A stretch of 64,000 bases of DNA from Cellvibrionaceae bacterium (GCA_021151825.1 JAGKWQ010000013.1:38265-102264), one strand, 5' to 3'; shown: positions 18,682 through 28,493, numbered from the stretch's first letter. Translations and numbers: made by a program. The notes: generated by a model from the sequence alone, not told the origin.

Positions 18682-20012
18682 GCGCGGGTAACAGGCAATC
18701 GGATTATTACGCGCAAACCACCGAGGGGGCTGCCTTCCAGCAACAATTCACCGCGGCAGTGCTCGACAATATCGCGCACTATGCCCAACCCCAAACCGTG
18801 GCCTTGCACTTGTTCATCAATACGTGTGCCGCGATTTATAACCTGCTCACGCAATTCCGGAGCAATACCTGGGCCATCATCATCAATGGTAATGCAATAA
18901 TTATTTTGCTCAATGGCAATAATAATCTGCACTTTTTGTTGCGCCCATTTGCAAGCGTTATCCAACAGGTTGCCGAGTAATTCCAGAATATCTTCACGAT
19001 CCCAGGGCAAACGTAAACCTGCCGGAGCCTGCCACTCCAATTGCAAATCGCGACGATGGATTTGTTGCAAGGTACTGTACAAGTCCGGCAATTCTTTCGC
19101 GCACTCAAAATATGCACCGGGTAATGCTTCACCGGCGAGGCGTGCGCGCCCCAGTTCACGGCTGATACGCTCTTGCATGCTTTGTAATTGCTGGCGAAAA
19201 CTATCACGCAATTCCGGATGTGTATTTAATTCATGGCGGTTGGCGAGGCTGAATAAAATCGCCAGCGGTGTTTTCAAGGCATGCCCCAAATTACCCAGCG
19301 CATTGCGTGAGCGGCCAAGCGTGTCTTCAGTGTGTTGTAATAAATGATTTAATTGCTTTACCAGTGGCACCAATTCATCCGGAACCTGTTGATCCAGTTC
19401 CGTGCGTTGGCCCTGCTGCAATTGCACAATTTGCTCACGCACTTGCTCCAGCGGTTGCAATGCACGGCGCACCAGCACGCGCTGGATGAGCACCAGCAAA
19501 ATTAACGCACCAACACCAATTCCCGCAGCAATCCACTGCATGGTGCGAAAACTTTTTAGCATGGGCGTGTAATCTTGCGCAGCGATAATCTGGATAGATT
19601 TTCCATAGCGACGGAAATCTGCGCGATAAATTAATAACTCCTGTGCTTGCGGGCCATCGGCAAGTTCTTTTTGCAAACCGGTTGTAGCAGGCGGGGAAAC
19701 TTCATAATCCCATGAAGAACGGGAGCGCCATTGCTGATCCGGTAAGACCACCACAAAATATTCACCGGAAAAAGGCCGTTGGTAACTAGCAGAAATTCGC
19801 TGTTGATCCAGTTCAATCCCGTTAGCACCGCGGATGATAGCCGCGAGCAAAGTTTGCGCTTCATGGTGCAAATGGGTTTGTAAATAGCGACGCAACCCCT
19901 GATCAAATAACCAGAGGCTTAGTTGTGCGAGCACCAGGCCGGTAATAATCAAAACACTGATTAGCCCCAGGCTCAAACGCTGTTGGATAGAATTCATCGT
20001 GCGTGTTAACAA
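18678..20012 (-). CDS. PhoQ/QseC-type sensor histidine kinase
   Basis: Membrane sensor kinase with helices near the N-terminus (SLGLISVLIITGLVLAQLSLWLF) and around residue 180, enclosing a periplasmic domain. The HisKA motif LGHALKTPLAIL is of the PhoQ kind, followed by a HATPase (LLDNACKWA, DDDGPGI, GLGLGIV). The TTG at 20012 is chosen because AAGGA lies 7 nt upstream; the ATG at 19997 lacks a ribosome site. It follows the response regulator by 10 bp and is the last gene of the PepSY-PepSY-regulator-kinase operon. Confidence 0.9.
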   Translation of the reverse strand: MLTRTMNSIQQRLSLGLISVLIITGLVLAQLSLWLFDQGLRRYLQTHLHHEAQTLLAAIIRGANGIELDQQRISASYQRPFSGEYFVVVLPDQQWRSRSSWDYEVSPPATTGLQKELADGPQAQELLIYRADFRRYGKSIQIIAAQDYTPMLKSFRTMQWIAAGIGVGALILLVLIQRVLVRRALQPLEQVREQIVQLQQGQRTELDQQVPDELVPLVKQLNHLLQHTEDTLGRSRNALGNLGHALKTPLAILFSLANRHELNTHPELRDSFRQQLQSMQERISRELGRARLAGEALPGAYFECAKELPDLYSTLQQIHRRDLQLEWQAPAGLRLPWDREDILELLGNLLDNACKWAQQKVQIIIAIEQNNYCITIDDDGPGIAPELREQVINRGTRIDEQVQGHGLGLGIVRDIVEHCRGELLLEGSPLGGLRVIIRLPVTRA

Positions 20013-20022
20013 AAAATTTTCC

Positions 20023-20691
20023 TTATTCAGAATTTTTTTGCAGGCGATATCCTTGTCCGCGTTTTGTTTCAATAATGTCCTTACCCAGTTTGCGCCGCAA
20101 ATGATTCACGTGCACTTCAATCACATTGGAATCCCGTTCCGTTTCACCATCGTAGAGGTGATCATGTAATTTGCTTTTGGAAATAATTTGGCCTTCATGC
20201 AACATTAAATAGCGCAATAAACTGAATTCAGCCGCGGTCAGTTCAATTATTTCATCATTTTTTACTGCGCACTGGCGCCCCTCGTCTAACTGCACGCCGG
20301 CCGCATGTAATTGCGGCTGATTCACTTGCCCATGGGCGCGCCGTAATAATGCCTGGATACGTAACTGCAATTCCTCCGGATGAAACGGCTTGGTGAGGTA
20401 ATCATCAGCGCCCGCTTTCAAGCCTTCGATACGCTCCGCCCAATGGTCGCGCGCCGTAAGAATTAACACCGGCCGCAACATTTGGGTTGCACGCCATTCA
20501 CGCAAAATCTCCAAGCCGGATTTTCCGGGCAACCCCAAATCCAGCAATATTAAATCATACGGTTCGACCGCACCTTGAATTAAGGCATCGCGGCCATCGG
20601 CTAACCAGTCCACCGCGTAACCAGCGCGTTTTAAATCGACCGTTAATTCATCAGCCAGTGCAACATTGTCCTCGACGATCAGGATACGCAT
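20023..20691 (-). CDS. OmpR-family response regulator (PhoP/QseB-like)
   Basis: A 222-aa regulator with receiver Asp51 in LILLDLGLPGKSG, Lys in LTKPFHPEEL and a winged-helix output (SNVIEVHVNHLRRKLG, KRGQGYRL). Its start shares one base with the TAA of the upstream PepSY gene (TAATG), indicating translational coupling, and the kinase follows 10 bp downstream. Co-occurrence with PepSY genes suggests an envelope, cation or peptide stress system. Confidence 0.93.
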   Translation of the reverse strand: MRILIVEDNVALADELTVDLKRAGYAVDWLADGRDALIQGAVEPYDLILLDLGLPGKSGLEILREWRATQMLRPVLILTARDHWAERIEGLKAGADDYLTKPFHPEELQLRIQALLRRAHGQVNQPQLHAAGVQLDEGRQCAVKNDEIIELTAAEFSLLRYLMLHEGQIISKSKLHDHLYDGETERDSNVIEVHVNHLRRKLGKDIIETKRGQGYRLQKNSE

Positions 20692-20990
20692 TAATCATCC
20701 TCTTCGTCTTTCAAAATTTTTCCGGTGGTAGCATCAATTTCCAGTTCGCGTACTACACCGTCACGCGTGGCCAATTCTACTTCGTATATATAAATATCGT
20801 CGTCCTCTTCCAGCTCCACTTCGAGCAAACTGGCATGGGGATGACGCGCATCCACCAACGATAATAATTGCTCCAGAGGAATGATGCGGCCCTGCTCGCG
20901 CAGGCGCAGGGCTTCATCTTGCGATAAATCACGCGCATTCACACTGCCGGCGAACACCAGAAATAAAAGAACGCGCGTTAATGATTTCAT
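20691..20990 (-). CDS. Exported PepSY-domain protein
   Basis: A 99-aa periplasmic protein with a signal peptide (LTRVLLFLVFAGSVNA) and one PepSY domain ending in the typical REILEID-like strand (VRELEIDATTGKIL) with an acidic tail. It is a paralogue of the gene immediately upstream: both begin the mature part with ARDL-DEAL-LR and end with DATTG-like residues. It is translationally coupled to the response regulator. It may modulate the kinase or a periplasmic enzyme; this is inference. Confidence 0.85.
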   Translation of the reverse strand: MKSLTRVLLFLVFAGSVNARDLSQDEALRLREQGRIIPLEQLLSLVDARHPHASLLEVELEEDDDIYIYEVELATRDGVVRELEIDATTGKILKDEEDD

Positions 20991-21019
20991 CGCTATGCCT
21001 TGTTGTTAATCAGCACCGG

Positions 21020-21328
21020 TTAGTCCTCCTGGCGACTTTTCAACACTTCGCCAGTGGCCGCATCCAGCTCCACATCCCACTCGACGCCCTGGGCATCCAC
21101 CACTTCCAGTTGATAAACATAGCGGCCCAATTCGTTTTCCAGTTCAGTTTCACGAATAACGCCGCCCGGGTGTTTGGCCAAGGCTGCTTCATTGAGCTTT
21201 TCAAAGGATTGAATGCTACCAGAATCGCGAAGTTTCAGCGCCTCATCTGGCCCCAGATCGCGGGCATTGGCAACAATAGCAAGGCTGGTCAGGGTTACGC
21301 TGGAAATAATCAAAGTTGTCAGTTTCAT
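21020..21328 (-). CDS. Exported PepSY-domain protein, first gene of the operon
   Basis: A 102-aa periplasmic protein with a signal peptide (MKLTTLIISSVTLTSLAIVANA) and a PepSY domain (ELGRYVYQLEVVDAQG, DVELDAATGEVL). The start at 21328 is preferred over 21343 because GAGGAC lies 9 nt upstream of it. It is 29 bp from the second PepSY gene and shares its layout (RDLGPDEALKLRDSG), so the two arose by tandem duplication. It heads a four-gene operon with a two-component system. Confidence 0.85.
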   Translation of the reverse strand: MKLTTLIISSVTLTSLAIVANARDLGPDEALKLRDSGSIQSFEKLNEAALAKHPGGVIRETELENELGRYVYQLEVVDAQGVEWDVELDAATGEVLKSRQED

Positions 21329-21605
21329 AGTAAAAGTCCTCATTCGGGCTAGATAATCAGGGAGTTAATCATCGGTCATTGATTAACGTCGACAGGTTCA
21401 GAATAAGGAGGTTTGATTAAATGAAACTTAATTTCGGCAGAAGGTGATCAGGTTGATTGACGTCTAAAACCAGCCTGTAGATACTGCGCGGGTTGCAGGT
21501 TTGCATTGCTTGAGAGAGGAAGCCAATTGGGCGGATTGCCCCAGGAACCGGAAATTCAAGGAGCGACGCTGCAAGGTATTCATCATCTCAAGGATCTTTT
21601 TACTT

Positions 21606-23597
21606 ATGCACCTGCCTATTCGATTTTCTGCTCAACATTCTATTCAACGTTCATTATTTCAAATGCTGGGCTGCTTCGTTGTACTGATAGGCCAGACTAC
21701 ATCAGCTCTGGCTGCAGATGCTCCCGCTAAACACACCCCGTTGCCGCTCGATGTTTTTTATAACGATGCGTTAATCGAGGATATCGAACTCTCGCCCGAT
21801 GGCACACATTTATTAGCGTTAAAAAATGTTGGTGAAAACACCGTTATCATGGTGATTGAACTGGCCACCAATAAAACATTTTATCCCATCAAAACTGATA
21901 ACAAACAATTCAAGTTTAATTGGGTACGTTGGGCTAATAATGATCGCCTGTTAATGAGTTTGCGTTTTGATAGCCGTATGTTTAACGGTGTGAAATACAT
22001 GCAAACACGATTGCTCGCCGCCGATGCCAAACAAAAATCCAAAATGATTACGCTGGTAAAAGCGGATGACAATGCCGATGGCTGGATCAGCCAATTCCAG
22101 GACAATATTATTAGCATGACTCCGGATGATCCTGATCATGTGCTTATCAGCGTTGATCGCGAAGTGCCTTTGCATCAAACCGTTTATAAAGCTAACGTCA
22201 ATACCGGTAAATTAACCCGCGTAAAAAAACATGCCTCCAGCGTGCGCTCATGGTATGCAGATCGTGCGGGCAATGTGCGCATCGGTGAACATTACGACGA
22301 TAAAAAACGCAAAGTCACTTACAAAGTACTCGACCCGAACACCAACCAATGGGCTGTTGCCTGGGAATATGTAGTGCTTGATGAACCGGAAATTCACATC
22401 GCCGGTTTTGGTCACAACCCGAATGAATTATTTATTTTTGCGGATCATGAAGGTCGCCAGGCGTTGTTTAAAGTGGACCTGTCAAAACCCGGGTACCCGA
22501 AAGAACTGATGTTGAGTGATCCGGATTTTGATGTAAATGGTCGCTTGATTTATTCCGACGCACACAAAGAAGTGGTCGGCATCTATTACAACGATGGCAG
22601 CGCCAAAAGTATTTTCTGGAACAAGGAATTCAAAGCATTTCAGGGCGGTTTGGATAAAGTTATGCCCGACACAACTAATTACATCGCCAGCATGAGCTCC
22701 GATGCGCGCAAATATATTGTGTACACCACCAACAGCACCAATCCCGGAACCTATTACTACGGTGATCGCGACGCAAAAACTTTAACCTATCTCGCCAGTG
22801 CTTATCCCGACTTAAAAGAAGAAATATTAATCGAAAAAGAGTCGCGCCATTTTAAAGCGCGTGATGGTTTGGAGTTAGAAGGTTTTTTATCGCTGCCTAA
22901 AAATTTTGCTAATAAACCTGCAGCAACCATTATTCTTCCCCACGGTGGGCCGATGAGCGAAGACGGAAAAGATTTTGATATGTTTTCCACGTTTATGGCT
23001 AACCGTGGTTATGTCGTTTTCCAACCAAACTTTCGCGGCTCTTCCGGTTATGGCCATGATTTTATGATGCAAGCTGTCGGTGGTTATGGTTTGGAAATGC
23101 AGGATGACCTTGAAGACTCAGTAAAATATTTAATCGATCAAAAAATTGCGGACCCGAAACGCGTGTGCATTGTCGGTGCAAGTTATGGTGGTTATGCCGC
23201 ATTAATGGGCGTCGCTAAAACGCCGGATTTATTCCAGTGTGCAGTTAGTTTTGCCGGTATGTCAGACCTGGTAAAAATGAGCAATAACTTCCGTTATTTC
23301 ACCAACAAAAATACCGCGCGCAAACAATTTGGTGAAGATAAAGGCCAACTTAAAGAAACATCACCGGTGCGGCTGGTTGAACGTATTAAAGCGCCGGTGC
23401 TATTAATTCACGGCAAGGATGATGTATCCGTGCCTGTCGAACAAAGCCGGATTATGGCCAGCGCCCTTAAAAGTGAAGGTAAAGCTTACGAGTACATCGA
23501 GTTGGAAGATGGAACTCATCACCTGGATTATTTGCCGCATCGCAAACAAACCTTCGAAGCAATAGATAAATTCCTTACTAAATATCTACCGTTATAG
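21606..23597 (+). CDS. Exported S9 family prolyl oligopeptidase
   Basis: About 663 aa from the ATG at 21606 (AAGGATC upstream); a longer open frame to 21501 has no ribosome site. A signal peptide (MLGCFVVLIGQTTSALA) directs export. A beta-propeller (about residues 45-400) precedes an alpha/beta-hydrolase domain with nucleophile Ser in GASYGGYAA, Asp in HGKDDVSVP and His in DGTHHLDY. It cleaves short peptides, often after Pro or other small residues in this acylaminoacyl-peptidase/DPP-like group. It stands alone, followed by a terminator. Confidence 0.92.
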   Translation: MHLPIRFSAQHSIQRSLFQMLGCFVVLIGQTTSALAADAPAKHTPLPLDVFYNDALIEDIELSPDGTHLLALKNVGENTVIMVIELATNKTFYPIKTDNKQFKFNWVRWANNDRLLMSLRFDSRMFNGVKYMQTRLLAADAKQKSKMITLVKADDNADGWISQFQDNIISMTPDDPDHVLISVDREVPLHQTVYKANVNTGKLTRVKKHASSVRSWYADRAGNVRIGEHYDDKKRKVTYKVLDPNTNQWAVAWEYVVLDEPEIHIAGFGHNPNELFIFADHEGRQALFKVDLSKPGYPKELMLSDPDFDVNGRLIYSDAHKEVVGIYYNDGSAKSIFWNKEFKAFQGGLDKVMPDTTNYIASMSSDARKYIVYTTNSTNPGTYYYGDRDAKTLTYLASAYPDLKEEILIEKESRHFKARDGLELEGFLSLPKNFANKPAATIILPHGGPMSEDGKDFDMFSTFMANRGYVVFQPNFRGSSGYGHDFMMQAVGGYGLEMQDDLEDSVKYLIDQKIADPKRVCIVGASYGGYAALMGVAKTPDLFQCAVSFAGMSDLVKMSNNFRYFTNKNTARKQFGEDKGQLKETSPVRLVERIKAPVLLIHGKDDVSVPVEQSRIMASALKSEGKAYEYIELEDGTHHLDYLPHRKQTFEAIDKFLTKYLPL

Positions 23598-23629
23598 AAG
23601 AACGAATTATTTTGTAAATTTTTCAATTT

Positions 23630-23657
23630 CAGCGCTTCTCATGGAGCGCTGTTTTCT
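23630..23657 (+). terminator. Intrinsic terminator after the S9 peptidase
   Basis: CAGCGCT (23630-23636) pairs with AGCGCTG (23645-23651) across an 8-nt loop and is followed by TTTTCTT. Confidence 0.75.
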
Positions 23658-23799
23658 TATGCGTCAATTTTGACTGGCATTTACTAAATTTTTCACAAAA
23701 CTGAACAAAGTTTCACAACTTTCTGAACCGCGCATTTTTATACTTGTCTCCTGTGTCTCTAAGGACTCGCTCGCACTCCAAGCAAGGTGGTATCTGCTT

Positions 23800-24831
23800 A
23801 TGAACCCTGAATTTCGTTTACCCGTCTCTGGCCATTTTCCTGCGCAGGATTTGGCCCGTGTTTCGGTTTCACGCCCGCTACGGCTAATCCATTTTGTCGC
23901 TGACGACTCACAAGCCCTGCAACCTGCGGTACTGGAATTGGTTCGCTCTACCGAAAACGCTCCGGGTCTGACCGCAATGCTGGTGCTGGACAAAGCATTC
24001 AATCACAGTAAGCCCATCGCGATTGGAGACACTGACGGCATTACACTTAAACAACTGGACAGCTGGTCAACCATCGGCCGCATTTACGAGTTTTATCGCC
24101 TCTGTCGCGATTACCAACCAGACGCCGTCTTCATTCACAGCGAACAAAATACCAGTTGGTGCCGCTATGCCAGCTTGCATGCCGGTGCAACGCAAGTCAT
24201 CCATATCAATGAGCAGCTACGGCAGCAAATCCCTTACGGCATTGATATGGACCATTTCAGCAAGGCGGATGAGGTTCCGTTGGGTTTACGTATTCCCGGT
24301 ATCATTATGCCGAGCGGCTTCAATGATCAATTTCATTTGCAATTAATTCGTGCGCTCGCATGCTTGCGTGAAAAACGTTTATATCCACGCGTATTTCTAA
24401 CCGGCCCCGGCACACACCAGGCACAGGAATCTGCACAGCAATTGGGTAAAGCCCTTGGCCTGGATAATCAATTGCGCATTACTGCACATTGCGGCAACTT
24501 ACCGTTTTTATTAATGCATCACCAGCTGTCTGTTATCGGCAACCCGGATAAAAATCCTATACTGGTCGCCCAGTCGATGGCAGCGGGTTGTGCCACATTG
24601 GGAATTACTCCCCATAACACACCATCATTGATCCAACATGACGATGACGGAATTTTATTTGCAAGCGATTCACCGGAATTACTTGCGGAGAAGCTGGAAA
24701 ATTTGTTAAAAAACTCCAGCTATGCCCAACAATTAGCGCGTCAGGCGCGTCTGCGTGCGCAAGAAAATTTTTCTTTGCCGCACATGCATAAAGCCTACAC
24801 GGAAATGTATCTTGCTGTTACAGGAACATAA
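23800..24831 (+). CDS. GT-B fold glycosyltransferase (GT4-like)
   Basis: A 343-aa cytoplasmic protein preceded by AAGGTGG. The C-terminal half has a GT4-like arrangement: PRVFLTGPGT, a helix region, NPILVAQSMAAGCATLGITPHNTPSLIQ and DDDGILFASDSPELLAEKLENLL, the donor-sugar site of GT-B enzymes (here the usual E-x7-E Glu appears shifted or missing). The N-terminal half is shorter than usual. It is followed 10 bp later by a GT2 gene, so both probably work on a surface glycan. The substrate is unknown. Confidence 0.8.
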   Translation: MNPEFRLPVSGHFPAQDLARVSVSRPLRLIHFVADDSQALQPAVLELVRSTENAPGLTAMLVLDKAFNHSKPIAIGDTDGITLKQLDSWSTIGRIYEFYRLCRDYQPDAVFIHSEQNTSWCRYASLHAGATQVIHINEQLRQQIPYGIDMDHFSKADEVPLGLRIPGIIMPSGFNDQFHLQLIRALACLREKRLYPRVFLTGPGTHQAQESAQQLGKALGLDNQLRITAHCGNLPFLLMHHQLSVIGNPDKNPILVAQSMAAGCATLGITPHNTPSLIQHDDDGILFASDSPELLAEKLENLLKNSSYAQQLARQARLRAQENFSLPHMHKAYTEMYLAVTGT

Positions 24832-24841
24832 TGACTTTTAT

Positions 24842-25831
24842 ATGCGTACCTATAGGCCTTGGCTCAGTATTCTAATCCCTGTTTATAACGTATCAGCCTA
24901 CTTAGTAGAATGTCTTGAATCTATTGTTTTGCAAGCAATTCCCGGAATAGAAATCATCGCCCTGGATGATTGCTCCACGGATAATTCACTCGCCGTCCTG
25001 CAAGATTTCGCACAGCATTCCCTGGTTCCGATTCGCATATTGCAGCATTCCCATAATCGCGGCCTGAGCGCAGCGCGCAATAGCTTGCTCGATTCAGCGC
25101 AAGGGGAGTATGTATGGTTCATCGACTCTGATGACAAATTAAATGACGATGCTATTCAATCCCTGCACACATTAATTCGCCAGCATCACCCCGATCTGGT
25201 GCTCTGCGATTACAGTATTCTGCGTAGCCAGCGCCGGTTAAAACATTATTCCCGCGATGAACGCCATATCATCACCTTTCCGGGAACCAGCCAGGTGTTG
25301 ATGACCGACCCAATAAAATTATTTGAAGGCATTTATCAAAAACGAAAATTACATATCTGGTCAAAAATTTCGCGCCGTGAGCTGTGGGGGGATGATTTGC
25401 GTTTTCCGGAAGGGCGCCTGATGGAAGATGTTGTAGTGACGCCGCGTTTATGTTTGCGCGTAAAAAATTATATTTATGTACAACAGCCGTGGATTGCTTA
25501 TCGCCAACGCGAAGGCAGCATCTTATCCAAACCTAACCAGAAAAAAATTGATGATATGTCCATTGCCTCCACTGGCGTATTAGCATTATGGCTGGAAAAA
25601 CACCCGCATCTTTCTGCTGATGCACGCTTCTCGTTTGCGCATTTTTGTGTTCGTACACATATTTTTGTCAGCAAGGAATTACGCCAGATATCCAATAACA
25701 AAAAACCGGATATGAGTACTTATCGCCAACATTTCCTCAACCATATCCAGTGGGACAAACCGCGCATGTGCTGGGAATATATCAAACGCGGTTGGGTGCT
25801 GAAATTGCGACGTTTTTTACTCGAGTATTAA
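24842..25831 (+). CDS. GT2 family (GT-A fold) glycosyltransferase
   Basis: About 329 aa from the ATG at 24842. The classic GT-A start LSILIPVYNVSAYLVECLESI is followed by ALDDCSTDNS, GLSAARNSLLD and the DxD-type motif VWFIDSDDKL, then a catalytic region MEDVVVTPRLC. It resembles capsule or lipopolysaccharide side-chain transferases that use UDP-sugars. The in-frame upstream extension overlaps the previous GT gene. It is likely co-transcribed with that gene. It ends 28 bp before the convergent SDR gene. Confidence 0.88.
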   Translation: MRTYRPWLSILIPVYNVSAYLVECLESIVLQAIPGIEIIALDDCSTDNSLAVLQDFAQHSLVPIRILQHSHNRGLSAARNSLLDSAQGEYVWFIDSDDKLNDDAIQSLHTLIRQHHPDLVLCDYSILRSQRRLKHYSRDERHIITFPGTSQVLMTDPIKLFEGIYQKRKLHIWSKISRRELWGDDLRFPEGRLMEDVVVTPRLCLRVKNYIYVQQPWIAYRQREGSILSKPNQKKIDDMSIASTGVLALWLEKHPHLSADARFSFAHFCVRTHIFVSKELRQISNNKKPDMSTYRQHFLNHIQWDKPRMCWEYIKRGWVLKLRRFLLEY

Positions 25832-25859
25832 GCGCGACATCCTTGTCGCAGTCATTTCA

Positions 25860-26615
25860 CTACAGCATCATGCCACCAGAAATTTCAATGCGCTGGGCAT
25901 TGATCCAACGATTGCTCTCCGAGAGTAACGACGCAATTGCAGGGCCAATATCATCAGGCACCCCCACACGGCCTAACGCGGTATAAGAAGCAATTTGCTG
26001 GTTGAGTTGCTCATTATCGCGCACAGCGCCGCCGCCAAAATCAGTTTCAATCGCGCCGGGCGCCACTACATTCACAGCAATACCGCGCACGCCCAATTCT
26101 TTTGCCATATAACGACTCAATACTTCTATACCACCTTTCATCGTTGCGTAAGCCGCATACCCCGGATAACAAAAGCGGGCAAGGCCAGTAGAAATATTCA
26201 CAATGCGGCCACCATTTTTTATCAGTGGCAATAAGGTTTGTGTAAGAAAAAATGTTCCTTTGAGATGGATATTCATCAGCAAATCAAATTGCTCTTCGGT
26301 AGTTTCTGCAAAACCCGCATGGACACCGATGCCGGCATTGTTAATGAGAAAATCAAAATCCGCGCGCTGCCAGTGGCTTTCCAACATGGTGGTCAACTCT
26401 CCGGCAAATGCTGCAAAACTTTTACTGTTGCCGACATCCAACTGCAAAGCCGACGCTTTTGCACCCAACGCCTGCACTTCAGCAACTACCGCCTCGGCCT
26501 CTGCGCGCTTGCTGTTATACGTGAGGACGACATCTACGCCCTGTTTAGCCAATGCCAACACGGTGTTTTTCCCCAAGCCACGACTACCACCGGTCACTAA
26601 TGCAATTTTGCTCAT
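25860..26615 (-). CDS. SDR family NAD(P)-dependent oxidoreductase
   Basis: A 251-aa classical short-chain dehydrogenase: nucleotide motif TGGSRGLGKN, NNAG in LINNAGIGVH, catalytic Ser in VNISTG, Tyr and Lys in YAAYATMKGG, and the C-terminal RIEISGGMML. GAGG precedes the ATG. It is divergently transcribed from the LysR regulator at 26749, which probably controls it. The substrate is unknown. Confidence 0.92.
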   Translation of the reverse strand: MSKIALVTGGSRGLGKNTVLALAKQGVDVVLTYNSKRAEAEAVVAEVQALGAKASALQLDVGNSKSFAAFAGELTTMLESHWQRADFDFLINNAGIGVHAGFAETTEEQFDLLMNIHLKGTFFLTQTLLPLIKNGGRIVNISTGLARFCYPGYAAYATMKGGIEVLSRYMAKELGVRGIAVNVVAPGAIETDFGGGAVRDNEQLNQQIASYTALGRVGVPDDIGPAIASLLSESNRWINAQRIEISGGMML

Positions 26616-26748
26616 AACTACCTCACTGATTGGTTAAAGAGCTACTAAGTAATGTGTTAGTGAGACCAGTCTATTACTTCCCAATTTTTAGATAAATCTG
26701 CAAATAACGATTAGACTGTTCATAAAATCCGAACAATGAGTGATGTAG

Positions 26749-27648
26749 ATGAATCGATTGGATGCCATGCAAATCTTTGTGCGAGTAGCCGAACTCGCCA
26801 GCTTTACCAAAGCCGCCGACAGTCTTGGCCTGCCCAAAGCCAGTATTTCCACCAGTGTGCAGCAACTGGAAAGCCTGTTGGGCACACGCCTGTTACATCG
26901 CACAACACGGCGTGTACAACTCACGCTGGACGGCCAGATTTTTTATGAGCGCAGTAAGGATTTATTGGCAGATATGGATGACCTGGAAGGTTTGTTCCAA
27001 CAGGGCGCGAGCAATCTCACCGGCCGCCTGCGTATCGATATGCCCAGCGGCATGGCTAAAAATCGCATACTGCCACGCCTGCCGGAATTGTTGGCAAGAC
27101 ATCCCCAACTACAATTGGAAATCAGCAGTACAGACCGCCGTGTCGATGTGATTCGCGAAGGATTTGATTGTGTGATCCGTGTCGGCAAGCTCAGCGACTC
27201 ATCGTTAATCGCGCGGCCACTGGGTAAATTGGAACTATTAAATTGCGTAAGCCCGGCCTATATCGCTCTTCACGGTAAGCCACATACGCTGGAAGATTTG
27301 CCCCGTCACCACCTGGTGCACTACGTAACTACATTGGGTGCAAAACCGGCAGGATTTGAATTTATCCACAATAATGAGCCGATATTTATTCCCATGAATG
27401 GCAATGTCACGGTTAATAATTCCGATGCGTATAGCGCTGCCTGCCTCGCCGGTTTTGGTATCGCACAAATTCCACGTATCGGCGCACAGGAATATATTGC
27501 ACAAGGAAATTTAATTGAAATTCTGCCAGAATTTCGCGCCGAACCTATGCCGGTTTCATTGCTTTATCCCAACCGCCGCAATTTATCGAGGCGCGTGCAA
27601 GTATTTATGGATTGGGTGAGCGAGCAACTTAACGACTACACCGATTAA
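26749..27648 (+). CDS. LysR-family transcriptional regulator
   Basis: A 299-aa LTTR with an N-terminal winged helix (LDAMQIFVRVAELASFTKAADSLGLPKASIS) and a periplasmic-binding-like effector domain. It belongs to the large AaeR/PtrR-like group with the LLHRTTRRVQLT helix. It is divergent from the SDR gene with 133 bp between the starts, the usual layout of a LysR regulator and its target. It is followed 16 bp later by a zinc-ribbon membrane protein, which may be co-transcribed. Confidence 0.92.
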   Translation: MNRLDAMQIFVRVAELASFTKAADSLGLPKASISTSVQQLESLLGTRLLHRTTRRVQLTLDGQIFYERSKDLLADMDDLEGLFQQGASNLTGRLRIDMPSGMAKNRILPRLPELLARHPQLQLEISSTDRRVDVIREGFDCVIRVGKLSDSSLIARPLGKLELLNCVSPAYIALHGKPHTLEDLPRHHLVHYVTTLGAKPAGFEFIHNNEPIFIPMNGNVTVNNSDAYSAACLAGFGIAQIPRIGAQEYIAQGNLIEILPEFRAEPMPVSLLYPNRRNLSRRVQVFMDWVSEQLNDYTD

Positions 27649-27664
27649 TTATTCGAGCTTATGT

Positions 27665-28444
27665 ATGGCAATCACGTCCTGCCCTAAATGCAAATATCAC
27701 AGGCAAGCACAAGATGAGCAGGTGCACCCTGATCTTTGCCCGCATTGCGGGATTGTCTACAGTAAATTTATTGCGCGTCAGGAAGCACAGCACCTGCAGG
27801 AAGAAAACTTTACTGCAGAACCAGATATTGAAATAGAAGCACCGCCATCACTTCGCCAGCAATTGCTTACTGCATTTTTTGCAGTACCTGAAAAAGTCAG
27901 CAAAGAAAGTTTTTATGCACGCGCATTTTTATTGTGTGCTTTTTCAATATGGGGGTTTTATTTTATTACCGCCGGTATAGATTGGGAAATAATTGGCAGT
28001 TCTTTTATGCACAATATCAATCTGCCTTTTCATGAATTCGGTCATATTTTATTTATGCCATTCGGCGAATTTATGATGATTCTCGGCGGCAGTTTATTTC
28101 AGGTTTTATTGCCGCTCGCATTAATGCTGGTTTTTGTTTTCAAACAAAAGGACACCTTCGCCGGAAGTATTACCCTCTGGTGGTGCGGTCAAAGTTTTAT
28201 TGATGTATCACCTTATATTGCCGATGCGCAATATCGCGCGTTACCGCTGGTTGGCGGCGGCGGTGAGGAATCCCACGATTGGGGAAATTTATTAACGATG
28301 ATGGATGCACTGGAACATACCCAGGCAGTTGCTAAAACAAGTTTTGCAATTGGAACACTAATTATTATTGCGGCGTTATTATGGGGAGGATGGATTTTAA
28401 AATTACAAAAACAAAAACTGGTTTCTATGTATGACCAAACCTAA
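27665..28444 (+). CDS. Zinc-ribbon membrane protein with HEFGH metalloprotease-like motif
   Basis: A 259-aa protein with an N-terminal zinc ribbon (CPKCKYH...CPHCGIVYSKF, residues 6-40), an acidic linker and four to five membrane helices. The second helix region ends in LPFHEFGHILFMPFG, an HExxH motif as found in site-2 (M50-like) proteases, and a later conserved segment contains SFIDVSPYIADAQ, a possible third-ligand site. No known family name is certain. It lies directly after the LysR gene. It could be an intramembrane protease or a catalytically inert relative. Confidence 0.7.
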   Translation: MAITSCPKCKYHRQAQDEQVHPDLCPHCGIVYSKFIARQEAQHLQEENFTAEPDIEIEAPPSLRQQLLTAFFAVPEKVSKESFYARAFLLCAFSIWGFYFITAGIDWEIIGSSFMHNINLPFHEFGHILFMPFGEFMMILGGSLFQVLLPLALMLVFVFKQKDTFAGSITLWWCGQSFIDVSPYIADAQYRALPLVGGGGEESHDWGNLLTMMDALEHTQAVAKTSFAIGTLIIIAALLWGGWILKLQKQKLVSMYDQT

Positions 28445-28493
28445 ATACGGTTATACATAGAAATCATTGTGGATAAATATAGGGATTTGCTGC

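Noticed and set aside
21501..21605. A longer N-terminus for the S9 peptidase
   Set aside because: The signal peptide and ribosome site both fit the start at 21606; the extension is not hydrophobic or conserved-looking.
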